From Erinaceus europaeus (Eukaryota > Chordata > Mammalia > Eulipotyphla > Erinaceidae), in assembly GCF_950295315.1 (NCBI RefSeq), contig NC_080170.1:98083971-98147970 (forward strand): a DNA stretch of 64,000 nucleotides, read 5' to 3'. Positions 1 through 11,140 of the stretch are shown piece by piece. The stretch's first letter is position 1. Each line of letters opens with the position of its first letter. The notes beneath the pieces are model-generated. The model saw only the letters and a list, made by a program, of their open reading frames with translations, was not told the origin of the DNA and ran no database searches. The position numbers were made by a program, and so were the translations under genes.

Positions 1-68
1 TTTACTTTGGTGCCCTACTTTCAATTTAGTCAGATCCTGCTTTTAGTTTCCCTTTCAGATCTTCTTTA

Positions 69-3000
69 TCAATTTCTATTGATGAGTGGGATCATCCCAT
101 ACTCATCTTTATCTTTCTGACTTAGCTCACTTAACATAATTCCTTCTAGCTCTGTCCAAGATGGGTCAGGGAAGGTGGATTCATTGTTCTTGATAGCTGC
201 ATAGTATTCCATTGTGTATATATACCACAGATTTCTCAGCCACTCATCTGTTATTGCGCACCTGCGTTGCTTCCAGGTTTTAGCTATTATGAATTGTGCT
301 GCTACGAACATAGGAGTACACACTTCTTTTTGGTTGGGTGTTATGGAGTCCTTGGGGTATAACCCCAGGAGAGGAATTACTGGATCATATGGAAGGTCCA
401 TGTCTAGCCTTCTGAGAGTTTTCCAGACTGCTCTCCACAGAGGCTGGACCAATTTACATTCCCACCAGCAATGTAAAAGGGTTCCTCTGTCCCCACAACG
501 TCTCCAGCATTTGTTGCTGCTGTCCTTTTTGATGTATGCCATTCTTACAGGAGTGAGGTGGTATCTAAGTGTTGTCTTAATTTGCATTTCTCTGACAATC
601 AGTGACCTAGAGCAGTTTTTCATATGTTTGTTAGCCTTTTGGATCTCCTCTGAGGTGAATGTTTTGTTTATATCCTCTGCCCATTTTTGGATGGGGTCAT
701 TTGCTTTTTTGTTGCTAAGTTTGCTCAGCTCTTTATATATTTTGGTGATTAGTTTCTTGTCCGATGTATGGCATGTGGAGATCTTCTCCCATTCTGTGAG
801 GGGTCTCTTTGTTTAATAGTTCCTTTTGATGTGCAGAAGCTTTTCCATTTGATGTGGTCCAATTGTTTTGTTTCTGCTTTAGTCTTCCTTGCAACTGGGT
901 TTGATTCATCAAATATGTCCTTGAGGTGTAGGTAGGAAACTGTTTTACCAATGTTTTCTTCTAAGTATTTGATTGTTTGTGGTCTAACATCCAGGTCTTT
1001 GATCCATTTGGAGTTGATTTTTGTTTCTGGTGAGATAAAGTGGTTCAATTTCATTCTTCTGCATGTTACAACCCAGTTTTCCCAGTACCATTTATTGAAG
1101 AGAGCCTCCTTCTTCCATTTAATACTTTGGGCCCCCTTATCAAAGATTAGATGTTCATAGGTGTGGGGATTTATTTCTGGGCTTTTAATTCTGTTGCACT
1201 GGTCTGTGTGCCTATTTTTGTTCCAATACCAGGTTGTTTTGATGATGATGGCTTTATAATATAGTTTGATATCTGGGAGTGTGATGCCTCCATTTCTGTT
1301 TCTTTTCCTCAAGATGGTTTTGGCAATTCTAGGTGTTTTCAGGTTCCAGATAAATGATTGTTGTGTTTGTTCTATTCTCTTAAAGAAGCTTGGTGGAAGT
1401 TTGATGGGTATTTCATTAAATTTGTATATGGCTCTGGGGAGAATATTTATTTTGATGATATTTATTCTTCCAATCCATGAGCATGGGATATCTTTACATT
1501 TCTTGTTATCAGTTTCTATTTCCTTGAGTAGTGACTCATAGTTTTCAGTATACAAGTCTTTTACTTCCTTGGTCAGCTTTATTCCTATATATGTGATTGA
1601 TTTTGCTGAAACAGTAAATGGGAATGATTTCTGGGTGTCTTCTTATTCAGATTTAGTGTTTCCATAAAGAAATGCCACTGGTTTTTGTACATTGATTTTG
1701 TAGCCTGACACCTTGCTATATTGCCTAATAAGTTCCAGTAATTTTCTGCTGGATTCTTTAGGTTTTTCTATGTATACTATTATATCATCTGCAAATAGTG
1801 AGAGCTTGACTTCTTCCCTTCCATTTGATTTCTTTCCTTTGATTTCTTTCTCTTGCCTGATTGCTATGGCAAGAACTTCCAATACTATATTGAAGAGTAA
1901 CGGTGACAGTGGACAGCCCTGTCTAGTCCCCGATCTGAGAGGGAATGCTTTCAGCTTCTGTCCATTGAGTATTATGTTGGCTATAGGTTTGCTATATACA
2001 GACTCCACTATCTTGAGGAATTTCCCATCTATTCCCATTTTTTGTAGAGTTTTGAGCATGAATGGGTGTTGGATTTTGTCAAAGGCTTTCTCTGCATCTA
2101 TTGAGATAATCATGTGGTTTTTGGCTTTGCTTTTATTGATGTGGTAAATGACATTGATTGACTTACGGATGTTGAACCAGCCTTGCGTTCCTGGGATGAA
2201 TCCCACTTGGTCATGATGAACAATTTTTTTTTTATATGTTGCTGTATCCAGTTGGCCAAGGTCTTGTTTAATATTTTGGCATCTATGTTCATCAGAGATA
2301 TTGGTCTGTAGTTTTCCTTTTTTGTTCTGTCCCTATCAGCTTTTGGTATCAGGGTGATGTTGGCTTTATAGAAGGTGGAAGGAGTATTCCTGTTTCTTCA
2401 ATCTTATGGAAAAGCTTCAGAAGTATGGGTACTAACTGTTTCCTGAAAGTTTTGTAGAATTCGTTTGTGAAGCTACCTGGTCCAGGACTTTGTTGTTGGG
2501 GAGATTCTTAATAACAGTTTCAATTTCTTTGTCTGTAATTGGTGCATTTTGGTTTTGTAGTTTTGTAGTTCTGCATTTTGGTTCAGTTTTGGAAGGACAT
2601 ATGTTTCTAGGAATTGTTCCATTTCTTCCAGATTCTCTAGCTTGGTAGTGCATAGTTCTTCATAGAAGTTTTGCATGATTCTCTGGATTTCTGTGGTGTC
2701 AGTTGTGATATCTCCTCCATTGTTTAAAATTCTATTAATTTGAGTCTTCTCTCTTTTTTGTTTGGTGAGTCTGGCTAGGTGCTTATCAATTTTGTTTAGT
2801 CTTTCAAAGAACCAACATTTGGCTTCATTGATCTTCTGTATGGTTCTCTTATTTTCGATGTTGTTTATTTCTGCTAAAATTTTAGTGATTTCTGTCCTTC
2901 TGGTTGCATTAGGGTTCCTTTGTTCCTCTTCCTCTACGTCCTTGAGGTGTGCAGTAAGGTCGTTCATTTGAGCTTTTTCTTATTGTTTAATATGCGATTG

Positions 3001-3898
3001 TATGGCTATATGTTTCCCTCTCAATACTGCTTTAGCTATGTCCCAAATATTTTGATAGGTTGTGTCTTCATTTTCATTTGTTTCCAGGAACATTTGAATT
3101 TCCTGCTTGAGTGACTCTGACCCAGTGGTTCTTAAGGAGTATGTTGTTTAGTTTCCAAATTCTGCGTCTTTTAATATTATCTGTTTGTTGTTAAATGTTA
3201 GTTTTACTTCACTGTGGTCTGAGAAGATCCTTGGTATGATTTCAATGCTCTTTAATTTATTGATGCTGTCTTTGTGGCCTAACATGTGGTCTATCCTTGA
3301 GTATGTGTTATGCGTATTTGAAAAAGGTGTATTCCAGTTTTTTGGGGTGAAGTACTCTGAAAATGTCCAAGAGGTCTAGTCTGTCAGTCTCTTCAATTAA
3401 TTCTCTTCTATCTTTGTTGATTCTCTGCTTTGTTGATCTGTCTAAGTGTGAGAGTTGGGGTATTAAAGTCTGCCACTATTATTGTATTACTATTGATATA
3501 TTTTTGAAACTCTTTCAGTAGGTGCTTGATGTATTTAGATGGTCCCTTATTGGGTGCATAGATGTTAATAATTGTTAAGTCTTCTTGGCTGATTGATCCT
3601 CTAATCATTATGTAATGTCTTGCCTATCTTTTATTACTTTATTTAATTTAAAATCTATCATGTCTGAGATGAGAATGGCTGTTGCTGGCTTTTTTTGTGG
3701 TCTGTTAGCCTGCATGATAGTTTTCCATCCTTTCACTTTCTGTCTGTGTTTATCTTGTTGTGTCAGATGGGATTCTTGCAAGCAGCATATGGTTGGGTTA
3801 CGTTTTCTGATCCATCCCCTGACTCTGTGTCTTCTGATGGGTGAGTTTAAGCCATTGAAATTTATTGATATTATGGATTTAATGTATTGTAGTGCCAT
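69..3898 (-). pseudogene. L1-A ORF2 (endonuclease / reverse transcriptase), broken
   Basis: ORF2p nicks target DNA with an APE-like endonuclease and reverse transcribes its own RNA at the nick. The start (MALQYIKSIISIN) is at 3898. A one-base loss near 3620 ends the first frame (3898-3608). The next piece (3608-3408, with an IVADFNTP motif) is followed by another shift. The RT core is open at 2206-1643 and keeps motif A (IDAEKAFD) and the catalytic LFADDIIVY; it ends in a GAA-to-TAA type stop. The region after the RT is readable at 1555-749 and the C terminus at 623-69, including a Cys-rich stretch ([18 protein letters not shown]). Both RT aspartate motifs survive, but the frame is interrupted at least four times. 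Clearly L1; inactive. Confidence 0.93.
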
Positions 3899-3959
3899 TG
3901 TTCAAAATAAATTTTTGTTTGCTCCGATATATTACAAGTATTATAGTGATGTTCTTGTT

Positions 3960-4872
3960 TATAGAGGTCTTTTAGAACCTCTTTCTGGGCCAGTTTGGTG
4001 ATGGTTGCCTCCTTTAACTGTTGTTTGTCTAAGAAGGTTTTGATCCCTCCATCTAGTTTGAATGAAAGTCTAGCACGATATATTATCCTTGGTTGAAACC
4101 CTTTTTCATTCAGGGCTCAATAGATATCTTGCCATTCTCTTCTGGCTTTTAGAGTTTGAGTAGAGAAGTATGCAGATAATCTTATGGGTTTTCCCTTGTA
4201 TGTGACTTTTTGTTTCTCTCTTGCAGCCTTTAGGATCTTTTCTTTATCATTACTCCTTCTCATTGTGACTATGATGTGTCTTGGTGTCTTCAGGTCTGGG
4301 TTGATTCTGTTTGGTACTCTCTGGGCCTCTTGAATCTTGATGTCATTTCTGTTATTCAGGTCTGGGAAGTTTTCTTGTATTATTTCCTCTAGAATGTCTG
4401 CTTCCCCTTCCTCTCTTTCTTCCACTGGCAGGCCAATTATACGAATGTTACTTCTTTTGATATCATCCCATATGTCTCTGTTGTTGTTTTCAGTGTCTCT
4501 CAATCTCTTTTTAAGCTCTTTCACCTCTTTCTTAGTTTTCTCTAACTCATCCTCTGTCTGACTAATTCTGTTTTCTGCTTCTGTTAGTCTGCTTTCCCTT
4601 GCCTCAGCTTCTTTCTTCATTACAGCTATTTCAGCTTTCAGTTCTCTAATTGCCTCAAGATAATCAGTATTTTCCTTGGGGGTCTCAACTGTTGTTTCCC
4701 TAATACTACCATTCCTTTCCTCCAATGTTGTTTTCATTTCTGTGATTAATAAGTTTATTATTGCTTGCATACTTTTCTTATCTATGGTTACTTCTGGCTG
4801 ATTTGTAGTGTCTTTTGGGCTCTTGTCTTCATTCATTGGAGTAGCAGTTTTATTTGTTTTTGATCTGCCCAT
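3960..4872 (-). pseudogene. L1-A ORF1 (RNA-binding coiled-coil protein), one premature stop
   Basis: ORF1p forms trimers and coats L1 RNA as a nucleic-acid chaperone. The start (MGRSKTNKTA) at 4872 matches L1-B and L1-C. Residues about 45-130 are rich in E, K, L and A and look like a coiled coil ([19 protein letters not shown]); residues about 135-215 look like the RRM ([20 protein letters not shown]); the C-terminal domain follows (KIQEAQRVPNR, then LKARREWQDIY). The frame ends at 4117-4119 with a TGA after 251 residues, where L1-B reads Gln-Ala. About 60 residues of the C-terminal domain are therefore lost. L1-B shows that the family length is about 304 residues. No other break is visible upstream of the stop. 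Confidence 0.92.
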
Positions 4873-5117
4873 TTTTTTGATTTATGTGTTCCTTATTTTT
4901 ATTTTCTGTTGTTCCTCATTTGTTGTGTTTTGAGTACAAGCAACACTGTACTAAATACCTTTATGACAAATGCAATCACCAACCTCAGGAATTACAATAG
5001 CAACTGAAGGAAGGATTGAAGTAGTTTAATCACTACCAGTTAGCCAAACAATGTCTCCAGTCCGTGAAAAAATAGCAACCATGTCCAAGTGAAGAAGAAA
5101 GAGAAAGGAAAGAAGGG

Positions 5118-6084
5118 ATAGCAAGAATAGACAATTATGCAAATCTATTATCCACTGTTTATTCTAGGGGTAGCAATAGGAGAAAGGGAAGTAGATCAGA
5201 GATACACACATAGAGTGTCCACTCTGAGTCGGATTTATTCCCCAAAATAATTCACAAATGAATATCAGTGAATTCAGAAAGAAAAAGTAGAAGGAAGGAA
5301 GAAATGGAAGACAAGATAAAAAAAAAGAGAAACAAGAGAGAGAAAAGAAAAAAGATAAGAAAAGGAGCTGTAATAAAAGAGCAGTCAAAGGAGAGTTTTT
5401 TAATTGATTAATTTATTTTTTGTTTTATTTTATTTTTTTAATTACCTAGGAGGAGGGAGAAGGGGAGAGTCTGTAGAGGAGGTAGGAGTAATGAGACAAG
5501 TTCCTCTCACAATGGATAAGATGCCAGTCCCCTAGCAATGAAAGATATCCTAAGAGGGAGTCGGGCGGTAGCACAGTGGGTTAAGCGCAGGTGGCGCTAA
5601 GCACAAGGACCAGCGGAAGGATCCCAGTTCGAGCCCCCGGCTCCCCACCTGCAGGGGAGTCGCTTCACAGGCGGTGAAGCAGGTCTGCAGGTGTCTGTCT
5701 TTCTCTCCTCCTCTCTGTCTTCCCCTCCTCTCTCCATTTCTCTCTGTCCTATCCAACAACAGTGACATCAATAGTAACTACAATAATAAAAAAAAAACAA
5801 GGGCAACAAAAAGAATAAATAAATAAATAAATAAAAATAAATAAATAAAAATAAATAAAATAAAAAAGTAAAAAAAAATAAAAAAGAATGGTGAAAAAAA
5901 AAAAAAAGAAAGATATCCTAAGAGTTAATTCTGGTCTACCTAAGAGGGGGGGAAGATATACACCTTTATATAATATTAATATTAAAATAGAGCAGGATAA
6001 AAAACCTGTCCCAGATTGCCTCAAGCCTCCTGAGCAGAGGCAGCTGATTGTTAAGAAATAAAAAAAAAAAAAACCCTTAGGACT
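5118..6084 (-). repeat. L1-A 5'UTR tandem unit 2 (interrupted by SINE)
   Basis: The unit runs from the ATGCAAAT block (5137) to the CTGATTG/AAGAAA block (about 6046-6084). It repeats the order seen in 6092-6700: octamer, TATTCTAGGGGTAGC, CCACTCTGAGTC, GA-rich tract, CCCCTAGCAATG, TAAGAGTTAATTCTGGTC. Without the SINE it is about 600 bp. Confidence 0.8.
5557..5906 (+). mobile_element. SINE-A in L1-A 5'UTR, 17-bp TSD
   Basis: A full-length tRNA-derived SINE. The A box is TAGCACAGTGGG and the B box is near GTTCGAGCCCCC; a CT-rich body and a long TAAA/A-rich tail follow. A perfect TSD, GAAAGATATCCTAAGAG, lies at 5540-5556 and 5907-5923. It inserted after L1-A did. Confidence 0.95.
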
Positions 6085-6091
6085 AGACAAG

Positions 6092-6700
6092 AATAGCAGG
6101 AATAGACAGTTATGCAAATCTACTATCCGCTGTATATTCTAGGGGTAGCTAAAGGAGAAAGGGAGGTAGAGCAGATATGCACGTGGAGACAGTCCACTCT
6201 GAGTCATATTTCTTCCCCCAAATAATTCCCAAACATGTATCAATGAATTAAGAAAGCTGAAGGAGGAAGGAAGAAAGGATGACAAGAATGAGAAAAAGAA
6301 GAAAAGAGAGAGAGAGAAAAAAATAAAATGAAAAAGAACAGTAATAAAAGAGCAGTGAAAGGAAAGAGTTATTTATTTATTTATTTATTATTATTATTTA
6401 ATTAGCTATGGGGGGGAAGGAGAGAATGGGTAAGGGCGGTAGGAAAAGTTAAGTAAGTTATTTTAGCAGTGAATAAGACCCCCTATCCCCTAGCAATGGA
6501 AAATACACTAAGAGTTAATTCTGGTCAACCTGAAGGAGAGGGGGAAAGGGGTATGTGTTTATCTTGTATTGATAATAAAATAGAACAGAGTTAAAAACCC
6601 TGTTCTGTCTTCAGCTTGGATGGCTTCACACTGCCTCAGGTCCCCTGAGCAGAAGCAGCTGATTGGCTACTTAGAAAGAAAAAAGGCCAAAGGTTTCAGA
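6092..6700 (-). repeat. L1-A 5'UTR tandem unit 1
   Basis: This unit has the same block order as 5118-6084, with clear divergence between the two. The same two-unit layout appears in L1-B (about 42460 and 43070), so it belongs to the L1 family and is not local to this copy. Confidence 0.8.
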
Positions 6701-7027
6701 AGGGAATAGAATTAGAATGAATGGCACCCTCTGGTGGGACAGGAATCTTGGTAAAGAAAGAAGCTCAGCAGGGGAGTCTGCTGGGAGTAGATCTCTGGTC
6801 CCCAGGGATTGGTTATGTGGCGGGGTGGGGAGTGTGCTTCAGGAATACTAATTTAAAAGAAAAGATTTGTTTCCCTTTCTTTTTACTCTATTTTCTACCC
6901 CAAATTGAGTTATAGTGACCTCTTTGATGTCGCCACTTGGACCCCTTATTGACTGGCCTACTAAAGGCAAAAAATCCTACCATTTCCAGTAGATATGGTC
7001 AGAGCTCAAGCCACTAGCAGCTTCTCA

Positions 7028-7039
7028 GTCCACCATCTT
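7028..7039 (-). promoter_or_regulatory. YY1-like motif at L1-A 5' end
   Basis: The minus strand reads AAGATGGTGGAC, one change from the AAGATGGCGGC core bound by YY1 in human L1. It lies about 11 bp inside the element end. Confidence 0.55.
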
Positions 7040-7303
7040 CTGGAATCCCCTCAATGATGATTTTTCAACGACAATTTTTCCCATTACCCTTTCTCCCAAA
7101 CACCCTTTTCTTCTATTGCTTGTAATAAGTGAACGGTAGCATTTTCCAAGTAAATGTATGAAATTATTCTCCTCACACTCATATTACTATAAAGTAATAT
7201 CTGAAAGGAAATTTTGAGTGACCAAATATGTGGGTGGACAAGGAGAGGGGGCGGAACAGGCGAGAATTCTACCACTGAACCACTAATGCCCTGGAGGGAG
7301 GGT

Positions 7304-7457
7304 GGTGCTTAGTTAACAGTGGTTTATGTAAATAGACTGCAGCTTTAAGTGGGATCAAACCAATGCCATGCAGGCATGCCGGTGCTTAGTTAACAGTGGT
7401 TATGTAAATAGAATACAGTGTTAAGCAGGGGGGATTAAACCAAATGAAACAGAAGGG
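7304..7457. repeat. 77-bp tandem duplication
   Basis: GGTGCTTAGTTAACAGTGG starts at 7304 and again at 7381. Similarity continues through the following ATGTAAATAGA and GATTAAACCAA blocks. Two diverged copies are visible. The family is not recognised. Confidence 0.75.
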
Positions 7458-7469
7458 GTTTTTAGAAGC

Positions 7470-7715
7470 AGAATTAGAAGCATACCAACACTGGTTCAAG
7501 TCCCAGGCTCCTCATCTGCGAGGGGGGGGGTTTACTTCATTGGCCAGTGAAGGAGATCTGTAGGTGTCTGTCTCTCTCCCATTCTATCTGGCCCTCCTTT
7601 CTCAATTTCTCTTTGTCTTATCCAATATAAAAAAAAATGGGGAAAAGTGACTTCCAGGAGCAGTGGATTCATAGAGCTAGTACTGAGCACCAGAGATAAC
7701 TCTGGAGAAAAAAAA
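7470..7715 (+). mobile_element. Diverged SINE with 3' module
   Basis: Recognised from GGTTCAAGTCCCAGGCTCC, the GTGAAGGAGATCTGTAGGTGTCTGTC body and the A-rich linker. A terminal module (7660-7712) reads GAGCAGTGGATTCATAGAGC, then CTGAGC and AACTCTGGAG. The same module ends the elements at 35000-35200 and 10030-10447. Confidence 0.7.
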
Positions 7716-7734
7716 AAACAGATAGAAGGCACCT

Positions 7735-7895
7735 AAGACCCTAAGACAGAGACAGAATTGTGTTCAAGACCTAGCCCCACCTGCACGGGGAAGCTTTAAA
7801 AATGATGAAGCAGAATTCCTGTAGGTGTCTGTTCTCTCCCCCCCCACACCTCTTTTTGTTTCTTATTCAATATGGAAATAAAGGAAAGCCAGCTT
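7735..7895 (+). mobile_element. Diverged SINE-B, 5' part degraded
   Basis: The blocks CCCCACCTGCACGGGGAAGC, GATGAAGCAGAATTCC and GTAGGTGTCTGTTCTCTC match the SINE-B body. The tRNA-like head is barely visible. Confidence 0.6.
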
Positions 7896-8084
7896 GGCAG
7901 TCAGTGTTTGCCTTTCTGTGGCACTGGGCAGTGGGCTCTGCTCAACCTTTTTTTTTTTTTTCCTCACCAGAGTCTCACTGGGATTTTTAGGCTGCATGAT
8001 TCCCTTGTTTCCAAGGAACTCTTCTTTCTTTATTCCAGATATATGGAAAGTGAGAAAGAAATAGGTATAGTAAAAAGACCTTTA

Positions 8085-8212
8085 AACCAGTCCATCACTC
8101 TCACAAGGCTTCTTTGCATGGTGCTGGGGATTCAAATCAGGGTCCTAGAGCATAGCAAAGTGTGTGCTCTGAGTAAGCTATCTTATCTCCCAACACATCA
8201 GTTCCATCTTTA
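8085..8212 (-). mobile_element. SINE-C fragment
   Basis: On the minus strand the element shows GATAGCTTACTCAGAGCACA, then a B-box-like GATTTGAATCCCC. It resembles the SINE-C head seen at 28565. Confidence 0.5.
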
Positions 8213-8351
8213 ATTTGTTTCTACAGAAAATCCACTATTACAAATTAAATTCAAAGCCTGTTCTAGGTCCTATCATTTTTAAGTGTGTGGAGCTTTACCT
8301 TTAAATCACTTAAGAACACATTGCATTGGCCAAAACCAGCCACCAAATTCA

Positions 8352-8473
8352 AGTTTAGGGGGCAGGTGTGATGTAACCAGTATAGCCTATATGTTACAAT
8401 GTGCAAAGAGCCTGGTTTAAGTCCATAGTCCCCACACGCAGGTGGGAAGCTTCACAAGCTGTGAAGCAGTGCT

Positions 8474-8518
<45 letters not shown>

Positions 8519-8600
8519 TTCACTCTTTCTCCTTTCCTTCTCAATTTCTGTCTAGATAGATACCTACACAACAATAAATAAGTAAATAATTTAAAAAATT
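8352..8600 (+). mobile_element. SINE-B with (TC)n
   Basis: The head is a degraded tRNA-like region (GTGATGTAACCAGTATAGCC). The body has CCCCACACGCAGGTGGGAAGC and GTGAAGCAGTGCTGCAGG, then an expanded (TC)n at 8479-8516 and an AATAAATAAGTAAAT tail. Confidence 0.75.
8479..8516. repeat. (TC)n microsatellite
   Basis: About 19 uninterrupted TC repeats inside the SINE-B body. Confidence 0.95.
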
Positions 8601-8649
8601 CAAGTTAAGTACTGCCTGACTTGGGGAGTAGCATGTTATATTTTTACTG

Positions 8650-9420
8650 ATCTTTTAAATTTTTTATTAGTGATTAAATAATGATCAACAAGACTGTGGG
8701 ATAAGAAGGGTACAATACCAAAGAATTCCCACCACCAGAGTTCCATATCTCATCCCCTCTATTGGAAGGTTCCCTATTTACTTTTTATCTCTCTAGGAGT
8801 ATGGACCAAAGATCTTTATGGGGGTATAGGAGGTGGGAAATCTGACTTCTGTATTTGTTTTTCCACTGGACATGGGCATTCTCCAGTTGATCCGTAGCCC
8901 CAGCCTGTTTCGATCTTTCCCAAGTTGGGTAGGACTCTGGAGAGGTGGCATTCTTTGACATATTGGTGATGTCATCTGCACAGGGAAGCCAGGTTGGCAT
9001 CATGGTAGCATCTGTAGGAAATAGAGCAGATCAAATTGTTTAATAGTCAGGAACCTAAAGGTAAGAATATCGCAGGTAAGATTTGGAGTCTTCGTGTTGG
9101 AAGGAACTAGGGAGTCTATTTTAGGTATATCCTAAGAAGCCCATGAATTTATTAATTTTTGCCTGAGCTCCACAGATTACATGCTGGTGGACTAAAAGTA
9201 TTTTCTGGGAAGATAGTGTCAGAGTTAGGAATAGGACTAGAAAGCTGGATCAGGGCAGAGAGTAGCCCTCAAATATGGGACAAGTATATAAATACTGTTA
9301 ACTGTAAATTGCGTTGATCTGACCTAGGGCCCATGTCTATCCATATTTAGCACTTAACTACTCTTTTAAGGTACACTTTACTAACATTCAATTTTCTACT
9401 AAAATCAGTATGACCCCTTA
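8650..9420 (-). mobile_element. Older L1 3'UTR fragment
   Basis: Starts in poly-T and shares with the L1-C 3'UTR the blocks GGGTACAA, TTCCCACCACC, CCCATTCTC-like and GAACATGGGC-like. It continues into the longer upstream 3'UTR (AGAAAGCTGGATCAGGGCAG) also seen at 57080-57560. Diverged, 5'-truncated and minus-oriented. Confidence 0.75.
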
Positions 9421-10025
9421 ACCCATGTTTGAATAAAAGTGTTAATTCTGTGCCCTAATTATATCATATATACATATATGTTTGATACTATATATGACAC
9501 ATATGTTTCTTACTAAAATTTCAGCAATTAATTAGAATATATTATAATAAAATACAATCTGTAACTTTGGACTAATGAGCACTTGAATTGGAAATTAACT
9601 ACACTTTTTTGACTCCACTAGGCATCTACAAGCAGTCATTGATAGTCTACTCTATAATCATCCTGGATGTTTCAGAGTCCTAGGCAACAGTGAGAATAGT
9701 TACTAGTTCCCTGCTAAGAAAAAAGAACCCGTGGAGATTATTTGATGTGTCAGTAATTTATTTCCTTACTGTGTGAAAGAGCCAAATATATTAACTATTC
9801 ACCAATATTCTCAAAAATTTGAATTGTCATGTTAAATGACTTAAAAGATCACTCTGCTTCTTTTTATGCATGTATGTATTTGTGTTCTCTGTGCTTTGCT
9901 TCCATCTCTGTTTTTTTCCATTCTTTGTTCTTGAGCAAATTCCTTGCCTCAATTTTAGTATTATTTTTTCAAGTATTATTTGAAAAAAAAGAATTACTTT
10001 TTTCAAGATTTACTTTTCTATTTTT
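9421..10025. other. AT-rich low-copy stretch, no gene seen
   Basis: I recognise no repeat and no convincing exon. Confidence 0.5.
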
Positions 10026-10029
10026 ATTT

Positions 10030-10061
10030 CTTTTCTGGGATAGTTTTTTTTTTTTCTTTTC

Positions 10062-10120
<59 letters not shown>

Positions 10121-10447
10121 TTTGCCTCCAGGGTTATTGCCGGGACTCAGTGCCATTTATTCCCCTGGAGGCCATTTATTCCCCCTTTTGTTGCCCTTGT
10201 TGTTGTAGCCTTGTTGTGGTTATTATTTGTTGTTGTTGATGTCATTCATTGTTGGATAGGACAGAGAAATGGAGAGAAGAGGAGAAGACAGAGAAGGGGA
10301 GAGAAAGATAGACACCTGAAGACGTGCTTTATCAACTGTGAAGCGACTCCCATGCAGGTGTGGAGCCCAGGGGCTCAAACCAGGATCTTCATGCAAGTCC
10401 TTGCGCTTTGTGCCGCATGCGCTTAACCCGCTGTGCTACCGCCCGTC
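10030..10447 (-). mobile_element. Composite SINE-A with 3' module and (TTTC)n tail
   Basis: On the minus strand the head reads GGCGGTAGCACAGCGGGTTA, the body follows the SINE-A pattern, and the CAACAACAA/AATAATAAC linker comes next. Then comes an extra module (GGCACTGAGTCCCGGCAATA) and a (GAAA)n tail, seen on the + strand as (TTTC)n at 10062-10121. The extra module is also found in the elements at 7470 and 35000. Confidence 0.85.
10062..10121. repeat. (TTTC)n microsatellite
   Basis: About 15 repeats in the SINE tail. Confidence 0.95.
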
Positions 10448-10776
10448 CCCCCTGGTTTCTTTTTCCTTATGAATCTATTTCTACTTTGGAATTGGTAAAT
10501 AATGTTTCTTAATAAAATGACATATCCAAAACCCTACTATTTTAATAGCAGTGCTTAACTTGTAGTCTGTTTTAAAAGACTATTGGAGCTGACAAACTTT
10601 TTTACAAGTTAAAATAATACTCTTGTTTCAAGAGCAGTGACAATTTAAGTTAGTAGGGAATACTCTTCAGTTTACATTTATTGAGACAATTGGAAGAGAA
10701 TTTTAAGTTAAATTAACTCTATGAAATTTGGAGAATAAAAAAATTATTGAACTTGGTGGGTTTGCCTTTTAGGGAG

Positions 10777-11140
10777 TGCCCAGAAAAAGACACAACTAAG
10801 GCAGAAATAATCAAAGTTTATTACATTCGGTGATAAACAAAGACAATGAAACTAAGATTTAAAAGCACTGCCTTCCAAAATTGCTCATCAGGCAGAAATT
10901 ATGAGAGTCATTGGGTTAGCTCTAGCTCTGGAAATAAGGTGATTGGATAATGTCCAGAAAAAAGCAGTTAAAGTTCTCCTGTGGTGGAGACTGTTGAGAA
11001 TTTACAGGAACAACTGTACAGAAACGATAGTGTTTATTGGCCTGACAATAACTCTGTAGAGAAGTTCGATGGTAAGCTTTAAAAAGGGGGCATCTGATTT
11101 TATGTAGGGGCAGTTAGGATGACATAGTTATCTAAATATA
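10777..11140 (-). mobile_element. Possible solo LTR-like element
   Basis: On the minus strand there is an AATAAA (near 10818) followed by a short T/C-rich segment before a TGCC...-type end, which looks like an LTR R-U5. A 9-bp direct repeat TTTAGGGAG (10768-10776 and 11141-11149) flanks this span. The far end is not CA-like, and the element could extend to about 11400. No coding region is present. The family is not identified. Confidence 0.35.

Larger units (their letters stand above)
1..7050 (-). mobile_element. L1-A: near full-length LINE-1, 3' end outside window
   Basis: Read on the minus strand, this is a LINE-1 in the order 5'UTR (7050-4873), ORF1 (4872-3960), ORF2 (3898-69) and the start of the 3'UTR (68-1). 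The 5' end carries the AAGATGG start motif shared with L1-B and L1-C. A SINE sits in the 5'UTR (5557-5906). ORF1 has a single visible lesion over most of its length, while ORF2 has several frameshifts and stops, so the copy is fairly young but cannot move on its own. No 5' TSD can be confirmed because the 3' flank is outside the window. Confidence 0.93.
4873..7050 (-). promoter_or_regulatory. L1-A 5'UTR / internal promoter region
   Basis: This region lies between the L1 5' end and ORF1. It has a YY1-like start motif at 7028-7039, then two related units of about 0.6 kb (6700-6092 and 6084-5118), the second split by a SINE. Each unit has a perfect octamer ATGCAAAT on the + strand (6112-6119 and 5137-5144). 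Promoter function is inferred from the position and from what is known of L1 5'UTRs. Confidence 0.75.

Noticed and set aside
214..816. Plus-strand 200-residue open frame
   Set aside because: It is the antisense shadow of the L1-A ORF2 C terminus; the same shadow appears opposite L1-B and L1-C.
5557..5640. tRNA genes suggested by A and B boxes
   Set aside because: These are SINE heads. They lack a foldable full tRNA and recur with TSDs and A-rich tails.
9980..10426. 148-residue frame rich in Phe, Leu and Ser
   Set aside because: It translates a (TTTC)n microsatellite and a reversed SINE.
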